Shown: one piece after another, positions 43,600 through 53,183 of the stretch | Numbering within the stretch: the first letter of the stretch is position 1 | How the letters are laid out: each line of letters opens with the position of its first letter | DNA from: Saprospiraceae bacterium | GTDB lineage: Bacteria; Bacteroidota; Bacteroidia; Chitinophagales; Saprospiraceae | Length of the DNA: 64,000 bases | Assembly (NCBI GenBank): GCA_028280415.1 | Contig: JANQLV010000030.1 | Coordinates: 42,128-106,127 of the forward strand | Direction of reading: 5' to 3' | Notes under the pieces: generated by a model | What the model was told of the DNA's origin: nothing | The model's input: the letters and a program-made list of their open reading frames with translations, nothing else | The model's database searches: none | Position numbers and translations under genes: made by a program

Positions 43600-46023
43600 A
43601 TGAGCGATAGTAAAAAGTATATATGCATCCACGGGCATTTTTATCAGCCACCACGTGAAAATGCCTGGTTAGAATTTGTAGAACTGCAAGATAGTGCCAA
43701 GCCTTTTCATGATTGGAACGAGCGAATTAATTTTGAGTGTTATGCTCCTAATTCTGCTGCCCGGATTCTGGATGATGAAGGCTTTATTAAAAAAATATTC
43801 AACAACTATACCCGGATCAGCCACAACTTTGGCCCTACCCTGCTGAGCTGGATGGAAAAAGCAGATCCGGATACGTATCAGGCCATCCTTCGCTCGGATC
43901 GAAAATCAATGGAAAGATTCCACGGTCACGGTTCGGCTATTGCCCAGGTACACAGCCATCTGATTCTCCCATTGTGCAATGAACGGGATAAACATACTCA
44001 GGTTATCTGGGGAATCCGGGATTTCGAATATCGATACGGCAGAAAACCCGAGGGCATGTGGCTGGCCGAGACTGCTGCCAATACGGAAACGCTGGAAGTA
44101 TTGGCAAATCATGGAATTACTTATACTATTCTAGCCCCCCGCCAGGCTAAAGCTTTCCGAAAAATCGGAGAAGAACACTGGAATGAATCTGGCATTGATT
44201 CCAAACGTCCTTATTTATGTCAACTGCCCTCCGGAAAAAGTATTGTCTTGTTTTTTTACGATGGAAACCTCTCTCAGGAAGTTGCTTTTAAAGGGATTTT
44301 GAATAATGGAAGAAGTTTCGCAGAAAAGCTACTCAATGCATTTGATGATCGCGATGAACCGCAACTAGTACATATTGCTACAGATGGCGAAAGTTATGGT
44401 CATCATCATCGCTATGGCGAGATGGCACTGGCAGATTGTCTGAATTATATTAGCGAAACCGGAAAAGCAGTTATTGTCAATTATGGTGCTTATCTCGAAA
44501 TGTTTCCGCCGGATCACGAAGTAATGATCCACGAGAATAGTTCCTGGTCCTGTGCCCACGGCATAGAGCGCTGGAAATCGGATTGTGGTTGTAAAACCAG
44601 AGGAGAGCCCGAATGGAATCAGCGCTGGCGGCAACCACTCCGAAATACCCTGGATTGGTTACGGGATGAACTAATTCCGGTTTTTGAAAGAGAAAGTGCT
44701 GCTATTCTGATTGATCCCTGGCAAGCGCGCAATGAATATATTAAAGTTTTACTCGATCGGACCGACCAGACCGTCGATGCTTTTATAAAAGAGCATTGTA
44801 TAAATGATCCCGACCCCAAAAACAAGGTTAAACTTTTGCGGCTGATGGAGATGCAGCGCAATGCTCTATTGATGTTTACGAGTTGCGGCTGGTTCTTTGA
44901 TGAGATTTCGGGGATTGAAACCAATCAGATTTTGCAATATGCACTCCGTGCAATCCACTACGCAAAGACCGTTTCCGGAAAAGATTATCATGCTGAATTT
45001 CTGCAAAGACTGGCAAATGCTCCCAGTAATGTTTACGAACATGGTGCTTATGCTTATGAAAAATACGTTCTCCCATCCCAGGTCGGTCTGGATCGTGCAG
45101 GTATGCATTTCGCTATTGCCTCTCTTTTTGAGAAAAACCCGGAAGAACTATCCATGTTTAATTACCATGTAAAAAATGAGGTGTTTAATCGTGTAGAAGC
45201 CGGTATTCAGAAACTGGTTTTGGGTCGTACTACCATGATTTCGAAAGTCACTTATTCCACCAGGCAGTTTAGCTTTGCCGTTCTTTACCTTGGGCAACAA
45301 AACATGATCGGAAATATCGCTTTTGATATGGATCGTCCCCGGTTTGATGAGATGCAACACAAAATGACTTCAGCATTTAAAAATACCAACCTCGGAGAGG
45401 TAATTGCTTTGATGCAGGATTATTCTGGTTCGAAAAAATTTACGATCTGGCACTTGTTCCGGGATGAGAAAAGAAAAATTCTTCAACAAATTACAGAAAA
45501 AAATCTCAAGCAAGCCGAAAATACCTTTCGCGAAATATACAATGATAATTACCAACTGATGACCGGTATTCAAAACAGTGGCATTCCCATTCCTGCTACA
45601 TTTACCGATGCTGTTCAGCATGTGATCAACATCGATTTACATACTCTTTTCCAGCAAGAAAGTATTAATCTCAGTTTGCTTTCAAGGCTTGCGCTGGAAG
45701 TCAACAAATGGAATATCCAAATTAATGATAAAGTCCTGTTGGAATATCAGGCGGGAGAAGCCATTTTTAAAGCCCTGCAAAAACTCAATGCCTCAGAGTT
45801 CGAATTAAACGAACTGGAAAAGCTCAATACGGTTTTTGATATTTTTCAGACGCTGCAATTAAATCCCAGTGTCTGGCGTAGTCAAAATCTGTATTTTTCA
45901 ATGATGAAAGGCTTTAAAAGAGGAAAATGGGTTTTCACCAATGACAACTGGCAGGAAGAAATACAGAAGCTTGGCAATTATCTGCAGGTCCGGGTAGTAC
46001 AGAATCAAACTTCGGAGGTTTAA
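43600..46023 (+). CDS. Glycoside hydrolase family 57 protein with DUF3536 region
   Basis: An 807-residue cytoplasmic alpha-glucan-active enzyme (GH57; amylase or 4-alpha-glucanotransferase type). The N-terminus has the family opening YICIHGHFYQPPREN. The nucleophile region is GMWLAETAANTETL, and the acid/base region includes IATDGESYGHHHRYGEMAL. The C-terminal half matches the DUF3536 extension usual in this subfamily. I start at the ATG 43600 (MSDSKKY), since the 38 residues before it do not fit the family. Likely involved in glycogen or alpha-glucan turnover. It is in a single-gene unit; the lipid genes follow after 232 nt. Confidence 0.88.
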   Translation: MSDSKKYICIHGHFYQPPRENAWLEFVELQDSAKPFHDWNERINFECYAPNSAARILDDEGFIKKIFNNYTRISHNFGPTLLSWMEKADPDTYQAILRSDRKSMERFHGHGSAIAQVHSHLILPLCNERDKHTQVIWGIRDFEYRYGRKPEGMWLAETAANTETLEVLANHGITYTILAPRQAKAFRKIGEEHWNESGIDSKRPYLCQLPSGKSIVLFFYDGNLSQEVAFKGILNNGRSFAEKLLNAFDDRDEPQLVHIATDGESYGHHHRYGEMALADCLNYISETGKAVIVNYGAYLEMFPPDHEVMIHENSSWSCAHGIERWKSDCGCKTRGEPEWNQRWRQPLRNTLDWLRDELIPVFERESAAILIDPWQARNEYIKVLLDRTDQTVDAFIKEHCINDPDPKNKVKLLRLMEMQRNALLMFTSCGWFFDEISGIETNQILQYALRAIHYAKTVSGKDYHAEFLQRLANAPSNVYEHGAYAYEKYVLPSQVGLDRAGMHFAIASLFEKNPEELSMFNYHVKNEVFNRVEAGIQKLVLGRTTMISKVTYSTRQFSFAVLYLGQQNMIGNIAFDMDRPRFDEMQHKMTSAFKNTNLGEVIALMQDYSGSKKFTIWHLFRDEKRKILQQITEKNLKQAENTFREIYNDNYQLMTGIQNSGIPIPATFTDAVQHVINIDLHTLFQQESINLSLLSRLALEVNKWNIQINDKVLLEYQAGEAIFKALQKLNASEFELNELEKLNTVFDIFQTLQLNPSVWRSQNLYFSMMKGFKRGKWVFTNDNWQEEIQKLGNYLQVRVVQNQTSEV

Positions 46024-46255
46024 ACTAAAAATCGAACTAATATTCTCTTTACACAAGTTTCATAATTTCTTAATTGCGAAAAATGGAATGCTCCGGTCAA
46101 GTACTCTAAATTTGTTACCAGAAAAGAAATTCTCTGAAGGACAATATCTGTTTTGCTCGAATCGGTGAGAATATAATAGAGTAGAAAAAACACTATTCTC
46201 GGGCGAAACATTGTCTTTCAAGGGAACAGTGTTCACTTCTGGAAACACCACCTTT

Positions 46256-47413
46256 ATGCCTTCTAAGAGCAAGCTTAAGAATTGGATATTTTCCAAAACA
46301 CATCAAAGTAAACTTATTTATAATACCTGTTGGGAAGACCCTCGCTGTGATCGTATGTTGATGGATATTCAAGAGGATAGTAAAATCCTCATGATTACCA
46401 GTGCCGGTTGTAATGCCCTGGCTTATTTGCTGGATACTCCTGCCGAGATTCACTGCGTTGATATGAATTATCGTCAAAACGCACTCCTGGAACTAAAAAA
46501 AGCAGGATTGCGGGCCTTGGACCATGAGCAATTTTTCTGCTTTTTCGGAGAGGGCCGTTGTCAACAAGCCAGACTTATCTACCAAAGTAAACTCCGTTCT
46601 CTACTCCGCGAAGATGCCCGGAAGTACTGGGATAAACACATCAAATATTTCAATGGTAAAGGATTGCGCAAAAGCTTTTATTATCGGGGGACCTCCGGGC
46701 TTTTGGCCTATTCGGTTACCAATCTGATGAAGTTAAAAAAGCAAATGCGCAGCAACCTCGAATACCTTTTCAATGCTGTAAGTCTGGAAGAACAAAAGAG
46801 ATATTTCTCTGCTCTGGAAAATACCGTTTTCAACCGTTTTGTCCGAATGCTGCTCAATAATCATTACACCATGACTCTGGCAGGTGTTCCGGTAAATCAG
46901 CAAAATCTGATCAACGAAACTTATGAAGGTGGTACCATGGAGTATATCCAGGAATCATTTAAAAAGATATTTACCACCCTGAATATTTCTGAAAATTATT
47001 TTTATCAGGTATATGTAAAGGGAGCTTATACTCCGGATTGTTGTCCTGAATATCTGAAAGCTTATAATTTCGACCAACTCAAATCTACTATAGGCACTAT
47101 CCAAACTTACACTTCTACAATTAGTGATCACCTTAAAAATAATCCCGGAACCTACAGCCATTTCGTTTTGCTGGATCATCAGGATTGGCTGGCCGCCAAT
47201 CATCCGGAAGCCCTGAAAGAAGAGTGGTCACTGATTCTTAAGAACAGTAAACCGGGAACTAAAATCCTGTTGCGTTCCGCTGCCAAAGAGATCGACTTTT
47301 TCCCGGATTTCGTTAAAGAGCAAGTTTATTTTGACGAGCAAAGAACAAATGAAGTCCACGATTTGGATCGAGTAGGCACCTATGCCAGTGTTTATTTAGG
47401 CATCGTCAAATAA
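46256..47413 (+). CDS. btaA: BtaA: S-adenosylmethionine:diacylglycerol 3-amino-3-carboxypropyltransferase
   Basis: A 385-residue DUF3419/BtaA protein that transfers the aminocarboxypropyl group of SAM to diacylglycerol, giving diacylglycerylhomoserine, the first step of betaine lipid (DGTS) synthesis. Family motifs: LIYNTCWEDPRCD near the N-terminus, the SAM-binding segment ILMITSAGCNALAYLL, HCVDMNYRQNALLELK, and YRGTSGLLAYSV. An in-frame TTG at 46211 would add 15 residues; MPSKSKLKNW at 46256 is the likelier start. btaB follows after 37 nt, so the two form an operon. The product is expected at the inner membrane. Confidence 0.88.
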   Translation: MPSKSKLKNWIFSKTHQSKLIYNTCWEDPRCDRMLMDIQEDSKILMITSAGCNALAYLLDTPAEIHCVDMNYRQNALLELKKAGLRALDHEQFFCFFGEGRCQQARLIYQSKLRSLLREDARKYWDKHIKYFNGKGLRKSFYYRGTSGLLAYSVTNLMKLKKQMRSNLEYLFNAVSLEEQKRYFSALENTVFNRFVRMLLNNHYTMTLAGVPVNQQNLINETYEGGTMEYIQESFKKIFTTLNISENYFYQVYVKGAYTPDCCPEYLKAYNFDQLKSTIGTIQTYTSTISDHLKNNPGTYSHFVLLDHQDWLAANHPEALKEEWSLILKNSKPGTKILLRSAAKEIDFFPDFVKEQVYFDEQRTNEVHDLDRVGTYASVYLGIVK

Positions 47414-47450
47414 GAAAAATAAATAAGTCCGCGAATAAAAAACAGTTGAA

Positions 47451-48110
47451 ATGGCAATTTCTACCAATACAATCGAAGTGAACCCCCTACAAAAAGATCA
47501 AAAGCAACAAAAGAAAATGGAAACTTATTACAGTTTCCAATCCAAAATATATGATCTCACCCGCTGGTCATTTCTCTTTGGCAGAAAAAATCTAATCTAT
47601 TCTATACCTGCTATTGAGCCGGATTCCACGATTATGGAAATCGGTTGTGGTACAGGATACAATCTGCAGGGAATCCTCAAACAATTTCCAGATAGCAATG
47701 TCATTGGTGTGGACATTTCGAAGTTTATGGTCGAAAAAGCCAGAAAGAAAATTAAGCACTCCAACATTTTATTGATTAATGAGCCTTATGGACTTGAAAC
47801 AATTGCCCATCACAAAAAAGTAGATGTCATAGTCTTTTCTTACGCTTTATCCATGATCAATCCATACTGGTCGAACTTACTCGACCAGGCAAAAGAAGAT
47901 TTGAAACCAGGGGGCTACATTGCCGTGGTCGATTTCGAATACAGTCGTTTTAACTGGTTCAGAAAGCATATGTCCAATCATCATGTAAGAATGGAAAAAC
48001 ATCTAACCCCTTATTTGGAACAACATTTTCAAACCGTCATTAATGAATCGAAAGCAGCTTACGGCGGGGTATGGAATTTTTTCACCTATATCGGGCAGAA
48101 AAGTCATTAG
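47451..48110 (+). CDS. btaB: BtaB-like SAM-dependent N-methyltransferase
   Basis: A 219-residue class I methyltransferase. The SAM-binding motif I is IMEIGCGTGYNLQGIL, followed by NVIGVDISKFMVEKA (motif with the acidic Asp), and a later VIVFSYALSMI. Its placement directly after btaA and its size match BtaB, which trimethylates diacylglycerylhomoserine to the betaine lipid DGTS. The N-terminal YYSFQSKIYDLTRWSFLFGR segment is usual in this group. On motif alone it could be another small-molecule methyltransferase; gene order makes BtaB likely. Confidence 0.8.
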   Translation: MAISTNTIEVNPLQKDQKQQKKMETYYSFQSKIYDLTRWSFLFGRKNLIYSIPAIEPDSTIMEIGCGTGYNLQGILKQFPDSNVIGVDISKFMVEKARKKIKHSNILLINEPYGLETIAHHKKVDVIVFSYALSMINPYWSNLLDQAKEDLKPGGYIAVVDFEYSRFNWFRKHMSNHHVRMEKHLTPYLEQHFQTVINESKAAYGGVWNFFTYIGQKSH

Positions 48111-48140
48111 AGTTTATTTTATCAATACGACTTTCTGATT

Positions 48141-49040
48141 CTAAGGATCTTTTTCCTTGTAGATCATCTTGTACACACCTTTTGCTTCTTCGGTTTGTAG
48201 CGTATTCCGAATAGAAATATAATCGGATGGCTCCATTACCCGATGCATCACTTCATCCATGCTGGGTTCGTCGTCAGATACCGGTGCGGCATGGCTTACC
48301 TGTGATTCGTGCCTATAGATTTCCCATCGTCCATCTTTATATTCCAATGCTGAAAGATTTTCGATCCAGTCTCCTGAATTCAAATATATAGTCGACCCCT
48401 TGTCATTCGTAATCTTTCGATATTGAGGATTATGAATATGGCCACAAATGACATAATCATATTTCTTATCAATCGCAATTTCAGCGGCCGTTTCTTCAAA
48501 ATCACTGACATAAGCTACTGCCTTTTTCACACTATGTTTTACTTTTTTGGAAAAAGACATCTTGGGTTTGCCAAGTTTGTTAAGGATATAATTGATAAAA
48601 ACATTAATAAGAATTAACATCGTATAGCCATAGCCTCCGAGTTTTGCCAGCCAGCGCGAACATTTAATCGATGCATCAAAAACATCCCCGTGAAATATCC
48701 AGGCCTTTTTCCCGTCCAAATCCAGTAAGAGTTTGTCTTCCAGATAAAAGTTTCCGAGAGAGAATCCGGAAAAGCGACGCAAAGCATCATCGTGATTTCC
48801 GGTAATGTAATATATAGGTACGCCGGAGACTGCAAATTTCAGTATCTGCCGAATAACTTCAATATGTGCTTTTGGAAAATAGTTTTTACTAAACTGCCAA
48901 ATATCGATAATATCACCATTGAGTACTAACAATTTGGGTTTGACTGATTTTAAATAAGTTACCAGTTCTTTAGCACGACAGCCGTAAGTTCCCAGGTGTA
49001 TGTCAGACAGGATTAAAAGATCTACTTTTCGCTTCGTCAT
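48141..49040 (-). CDS. plcP: PlcP-like metallophosphoesterase (LpxH superfamily)
   Basis: A 299-residue calcineurin-type metallophosphoesterase with metal-site motifs SDIHLG (Asp13, His15), NGDIIDIW (Asp43), GNHDD (Asn82, His83), FHGDVFD and CGHIHNP. It resembles the Sinorhizobium PlcP phospholipase-C-like enzyme rather than LpxH: the CRWLAKLGG-type segment, the linker with SFSKKVKHSVKKAVAYVSDFEETAAE, and the INTGDW-like ending LNSGDWIENLSALE. PlcP removes phospholipid headgroups under phosphate limitation, supplying diacylglycerol to BtaA. It is convergent with btaB, with 30 nt between the two genes. Confidence 0.72.
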   Translation of the reverse strand: MTKRKVDLLILSDIHLGTYGCRAKELVTYLKSVKPKLLVLNGDIIDIWQFSKNYFPKAHIEVIRQILKFAVSGVPIYYITGNHDDALRRFSGFSLGNFYLEDKLLLDLDGKKAWIFHGDVFDASIKCSRWLAKLGGYGYTMLILINVFINYILNKLGKPKMSFSKKVKHSVKKAVAYVSDFEETAAEIAIDKKYDYVICGHIHNPQYRKITNDKGSTIYLNSGDWIENLSALEYKDGRWEIYRHESQVSHAAPVSDDEPSMDEVMHRVMEPSDYISIRNTLQTEEAKGVYKMIYKEKDP

Positions 49041-49482
49041 GCTTACAAAGAAAAGGGCTTATTGTATGTTAACTATTATCTGCATATTACAAAAACATTA
49101 ATTATTTCTTCATTGGATTACAAATACGTAAACTGTTTTTAGTTAAATCTACAGAAAGCTAAAGGAAAGTACCGAAGACTCTATCGTCTTTTAAGAAATT
49201 GGATACTCCATATAGAAATTGTTATCGAAACGAAAAATGTTAACCTCTCATACCAAAAGAAAAAAGGATGCTGTTGAAATCCTTTTTAATCAATAACATT
49301 GAATATAAAGTAACCTGTACAGTGCCCCCTCGTTTCCAGTCCATCAATCTGTTTGAGCTAAAAATACAAAGCGTCCGCGAGCCAACATTTCTCAAAAACC
49401 TGAAATAAATTGTATATAATTCTGTGATATTTCGTGCGCAAAAGGACAATAGATTTGTAGCATCAAAAAAAATATAGAATCG
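49041..49482. other. Intergenic region with a strong hairpin
   Basis: Between the divergent plcP and DM13 genes. AAAAAGGAT (49261-49269) and ATCCTTTTT (49279-49287) form a 9-bp hairpin with T/A tails on both sides, usable as a terminator in either direction, although no gene in the region obviously needs it. TAGATTTG at 49450-49457 fits the -7 consensus 25 nt before the DM13 gene, without a clear -33 box. Confidence 0.45.
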
Positions 49483-50172
49483 ATGAAAAATAATCTCTTA
49501 CTCCTTTTTGCGATCCTCAGTCTTTTTTCCGCCTGTATTGGCGATGACTTTATAGATGATGAAATCGATGAACGACTAGTTGTCAACAATATTATCGATA
49601 GCTTGCAAGTGGGTTCGACTTTTCTTTTCGAAACAACCTTTTTTAATAATGTTGGACAGATTGAGCAGCGTACGATCAATTGGATGAGTACCAATGAAGA
49701 TGTTCTCAGCATTAACGAGAATGGCTTGGCCACTGCTCTGGCAGCAGGTAATACAAGCCTTATCGCCAATACCGTTTTAGATGATAATTCAACACTTGAA
49801 GTTGATTTCCCCCTAGTTGTTACCGAGGAAGAAGTAGTTATCGAAGAGCCCGAGTTTGAAGAACGCAGTGGTGTGATACAGACGACAACTTTCTACACGC
49901 TTGAAGGCGATTTTGTTTTAAGAGAGGAGACAGATCAATTGGTGCTGGAAATAGCGGAAAATTATCAGGCCTCTTCTTCCCTGCCTGGTTTGTACATTTA
50001 CCTGACGAACAATCCCAACACGACAAATGGAGCGCTCGAAATTGGACGGGTCAATATCTTTAGTGGCGCGCACAGTTATATCATACCTGATGTCGACATC
50101 AATGCATACAGTCATATCCTTTATTTCTGCAAACCTTTCAACGTAAAAGTTGGTGACGGGGAAATACAATAA
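49483..50172 (+). CDS. Lipoprotein with Ig-like and DM13 domains
   Basis: A 229-residue lipoprotein; the lipobox is FSACI. Residues about 35-115 form an Ig-like (BIG2-type) module (NWMSTNEDVLSINENGLATA). Residues about 125-229 match DM13, a domain linked to redox chemistry and found with cytochrome b561-like or DOMON modules: FEERSGVIQTTTFYTLEGDF, PGLYIYLTNNPN, and YIIPDVDINAYSHILYFC, ending in FNVKVGDGEI. The conserved Cys is in LYFCKPFNVKVG. The barrel gene at 50198 starts 25 nt later; the pair probably works at the outer membrane. Confidence 0.8.
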   Translation: MKNNLLLLFAILSLFSACIGDDFIDDEIDERLVVNNIIDSLQVGSTFLFETTFFNNVGQIEQRTINWMSTNEDVLSINENGLATALAAGNTSLIANTVLDDNSTLEVDFPLVVTEEEVVIEEPEFEERSGVIQTTTFYTLEGDFVLREETDQLVLEIAENYQASSSLPGLYIYLTNNPNTTNGALEIGRVNIFSGAHSYIIPDVDINAYSHILYFCKPFNVKVGDGEIQ

Positions 50173-50197
50173 ACTTTGAAACATTAAAACTAAAATC

Positions 50198-51067
50198 ATG
50201 TCTCACAATAAATATTTAATCAGTTTTATTTTTGTCTTTCTTTTTAGCTCCAAAATATTTGCCGGGGGTGGATGGCCACAACCAAAAGGTCATGGTTATT
50301 TCAAGCTCTTTCAATGGTGGGTAGTAGCTGACCAGCATTTTACGGATAATGGAAAAATTGATCCAAACGTAACCAATGGAATTTTTAATACAGGAATTTA
50401 CGGTGAGTATGGTTTCACTAAAAGAATTACCGGGATTGCTTATGTGCCCTTTTACAGTAGAGCCTATTTCAATAATCTAGTATCCGGAACAACCGGGGAG
50501 CTCATTGATCCGGGTGAAGCAATTAACAGTTTTGGTGATTCGAAGATCGGGATTAAATACGGCCTTACCCTCAACAAACCAATTGCGCTAAGCGCTACTT
50601 TGAGGTTCGGTTTACCACTTGGTAATGCAGCAGGTGGAACCGGAGGCAGGCTGCAGACGGGTGATGGAGAGTTCAATCAATTGTTACAAATCGATGCAGG
50701 CGCAGGGTATAAACTTGGAAAGCTTAATGCCTATGCCAATATTTATGCCGGATTCAATAATCGTACAAACGGCTTCTCGGATGAGTTTCATTATGGCTTT
50801 GAGACCGGTACGAACTTATTCAAAAATAAGCTAACTGCAATTGTACGTTTATATGGTATAAAATCATTGAAAAACGGAACACTGAGTGGCGAAGTAAACA
50901 GTACAAGCATCTTTGCCAATAATAGCGAACACCTCACTTTCTCTCCTGAACTCGCATTTAATGTTAATAAAAAATGGGGATTTTCAGCGACTTATGCTAC
51001 AGCTCTTTACGGCAGGATCATCTTTGCTAATCCATCTTATTCCGTGGGTGTGTTTGTAAATATATAA
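50198..51067 (+). CDS. Outer-membrane beta-barrel protein
   Basis: A 289-residue exported protein; the signal peptide (SHNKYLISFIFVFLFSSKIFA) ends before GGGWPQPKGHGYFKL. Alternating hydrophobic strands with Gly/Asn turns continue to an end of SVGVFVNI, typical of barrels. It resembles transporter-type or putative metal-export barrels found next to small lipoproteins. It is in an operon with the DM13 lipoprotein. Confidence 0.75.
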   Translation: MSHNKYLISFIFVFLFSSKIFAGGGWPQPKGHGYFKLFQWWVVADQHFTDNGKIDPNVTNGIFNTGIYGEYGFTKRITGIAYVPFYSRAYFNNLVSGTTGELIDPGEAINSFGDSKIGIKYGLTLNKPIALSATLRFGLPLGNAAGGTGGRLQTGDGEFNQLLQIDAGAGYKLGKLNAYANIYAGFNNRTNGFSDEFHYGFETGTNLFKNKLTAIVRLYGIKSLKNGTLSGEVNSTSIFANNSEHLTFSPELAFNVNKKWGFSATYATALYGRIIFANPSYSVGVFVNI

Positions 51068-51103
51068 TCCATTAATTTTATTCAAAACAAGCATGGATAA
51101 GAT

Positions 51104-51144
51104 TTTAGATAGGAGAAGCTCTCAAAGAACTTCTCCTATCTAAA
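51104..51144 (+). terminator. Perfect 15-bp inverted repeat after the DM13/barrel operon
   Basis: TTTAGATAGGAGAAG (51104-51118) is fully complementary to CTTCTCCTATCTAAA (51130-51144) with an 11-nt loop. There is no T tract, so it is probably a processing or stability hairpin or a weak terminator. Confidence 0.55.
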
Positions 51145-51313
51145 TACAATGGTGGCCTTATCCTTTTGATTTCGCTATCTGATATTCAGTACTTTGCGAA
51201 ACTCTGTGTCTTCTCCGCGAACTCTGCGTCCAAAAGCTACGGGACCAGCCAGAAATTGACCTCTATGCTAAACGTAATCAATACTAGCCTTTCTTTTCTT
51301 GGAGATATTTATA

Positions 51314-52258
51314 CTACTCCCAATGATCTCCAAAACGAATACTTAGCCCAAACCAGGGTAGCGTATTAAAAGTATAGTCCAGCCCACGAGATTCCCTTCG
51401 GTTAAAACTGGCGAGACCATAACTAAAGGAAACCTTTTTCCAGTCTGTACGCAGCCCAATGAAGCCCAATCTTCTTAAATTAAATGGTAAAAAAGTATAG
51501 ACTTCGAATAAAAAGCTGGTCGCAGAATATACCTGAAACTGTCCACTGACATTCAATACGGGACCATCTTCCCAATAGCCATTCCAGGTGCCATAACTCA
51601 AAGCAGAACTGACATGATTCGCTTTACTTCCAAATGTACCTACCACATAAATATTGATCCCTTCGTTACGCGTCAATCTGCTAAAGCCAATGGTCGATTC
51701 ATGAAGAATGGAAGCATAAAAAGCCCCTGCTCCAAGATGAAATCGCTCGCTTTGTATCGGTATATTGACCTTTATTCTCGTCCAATAGCTAAGTCGTCCG
51801 CTTCCGGCATCCTGAAAACCTACAAAGCCACCTTCCGCGCTTATACGATCTGTTAATCCCACACTTACCAGATTGCCCGCTATCAAATTATTTTGATAAT
51901 ATATCTGCCCCCTCTTCAGATTAAAAGCACTGGGCGCCAAAAAATACCGGTCAGTCATAAGATTGTTCGACCAGTATTGACCTTTTCTTGTATTTAGCCT
52001 TTTAAGTTTACTTATTGAAAGAATATCCTTTTTTTGGATTTTAATAGTCCCCAGTATAAGCGTTGATAATTCGATAATTTCTTCATCTTCATACAGAACA
52101 TCTCCATGATGAATGTTTCCATTCTTCATTTCCACTCTCGAAGTTTCTTTCAGACGGCTCTGCGCATTAATATTTTGAACATCAATAATACTAATCAAAA
52201 ACAACAGCGATATCATTCGAAATAATCCTCTATAAATACAGATTTTAATCCTGGTCAT
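51314..52258 (-). CDS. Secreted protein with N-terminal NGN-type domain and beta-barrel (tandem copy 2)
   Basis: A 314-residue protein if started at 52258 (MTRIKICIYRGLF..), overlapping the end of the upstream gene by 14 nt; the ATG at 52216 (MISLLFLISII) is an alternative. The signal peptide ends near NINAQS. A short SH3-like domain with EMKNGNIHHGDVLYED comes first, then amphipathic beta strands of an outer-membrane barrel type. It is a diverged tandem paralogue of 52245-53183, with which it forms an operon. Confidence 0.65.
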   Translation of the reverse strand: MTRIKICIYRGLFRMISLLFLISIIDVQNINAQSRLKETSRVEMKNGNIHHGDVLYEDEEIIELSTLILGTIKIQKKDILSISKLKRLNTRKGQYWSNNLMTDRYFLAPSAFNLKRGQIYYQNNLIAGNLVSVGLTDRISAEGGFVGFQDAGSGRLSYWTRIKVNIPIQSERFHLGAGAFYASILHESTIGFSRLTRNEGINIYVVGTFGSKANHVSSALSYGTWNGYWEDGPVLNVSGQFQVYSATSFLFEVYTFLPFNLRRLGFIGLRTDWKKVSFSYGLASFNRRESRGLDYTFNTLPWFGLSIRFGDHWE

Positions 52259-53183
52259 TTTTTCTATATTTAAAAGGTAAATAAATGCCCAAATAGGGAA
52301 TAACAAAAAATGGTTCATCATCGTATATTCTCGGAGCAAAAAGGCCAAAGTCCCAGACCGCACGCTTCCGGATCACCCGGCCGCCCAGGGAAAAAATGAC
52401 CGTATGATTTTCAAAACGATCCCGGTTGAAAGTATTCACCATGATATTTTCTAAAAATATAAAGGAACGCTTCCCTACCCTCATTGATCCACTAAAAGCA
52501 AAAGCCGGACTTCCCATCCACTCCCCATCTACCGTTCCAAAGCCCAAACCCACACTAAAACTAATGTCCTTCTTTTCATAAGTTCCTATCATAAATGGCA
52601 GACTTAATCGGGCTTCATCAAAATCACTAAAAAAAGTTCTCCCAAAAAATGCTCCTGCACTCAAACTAAAGTTTTTGCTCTTTCTACTCAGCTTTACTTT
52701 GGGAGCAATCCACACCGGAACACTGGTATCGGTAAGCAGAGATAAGGGAATAATTCCCGTTCCAAGCGAAAGATAATCGCTAATCGCAAAATTCCAGTGA
52801 TTGATCAATAAATACCTGTTTTCATAATAACCCCGTCTGGCCTCCTGCAAAAACCCGGTAGGCATCAATGCATATCGTGCAGGAATCTTGTTTTTCACCC
52901 AGTATACCCCATTTACCATACGGCTCTCATCATAAGGTTCCAGGTAAGCAAGGTATTTTTTATGAATATTAATAATCCCCAAATAATCTGTTTTGACCTG
53001 CAAGTCATCCCTGCTTTCAGAAAGAACCTCACCAATATAGATGTTCCCATTTTCCATTTCCACATAATACATTTCGCTACTATCCCGGCCTTCCTGAGCC
53101 TGTAAAAAACCAACAGGCCAGATCACAAAAATGAAGAAAACTACCAGAGAAAGACTTTTACTAATGTAATTGAATGGGTTCAC
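52245..53183 (-). CDS. Secreted protein with N-terminal NGN-type domain and beta-barrel (tandem copy 1)
   Basis: A 312-residue exported protein; the signal peptide ends near GFLQAQ. Residues about 38-85 form the EMENGNIYIGEVLSESRDD domain, typical of Bacteroidota proteins with a small SH3-like module. The remaining 220 residues look like a barrel (MRVGKRSFIFLENIM, IFSLGGRVIRK). It is paralogous to the next gene downstream. Function unknown; presumed outer-membrane. Confidence 0.65.
   Translation of the reverse strand: MNPFNYISKSLSLVVFFIFVIWPVGFLQAQEGRDSSEMYYVEMENGNIYIGEVLSESRDDLQVKTDYLGIINIHKKYLAYLEPYDESRMVNGVYWVKNKIPARYALMPTGFLQEARRGYYENRYLLINHWNFAISDYLSLGTGIIPLSLLTDTSVPVWIAPKVKLSRKSKNFSLSAGAFFGRTFFSDFDEARLSLPFMIGTYEKKDISFSVGLGFGTVDGEWMGSPAFAFSGSMRVGKRSFIFLENIMVNTFNRDRFENHTVIFSLGGRVIRKRAVWDFGLFAPRIYDDEPFFVIPYLGIYLPFKYRKNDQD

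Noticed and set aside
48141..49040. LpxH (UDP-2,3-diacylglucosamine hydrolase)
   Set aside because: Superfamily motifs fit both, but the central linker, ending motif and position next to btaAB fit PlcP better.
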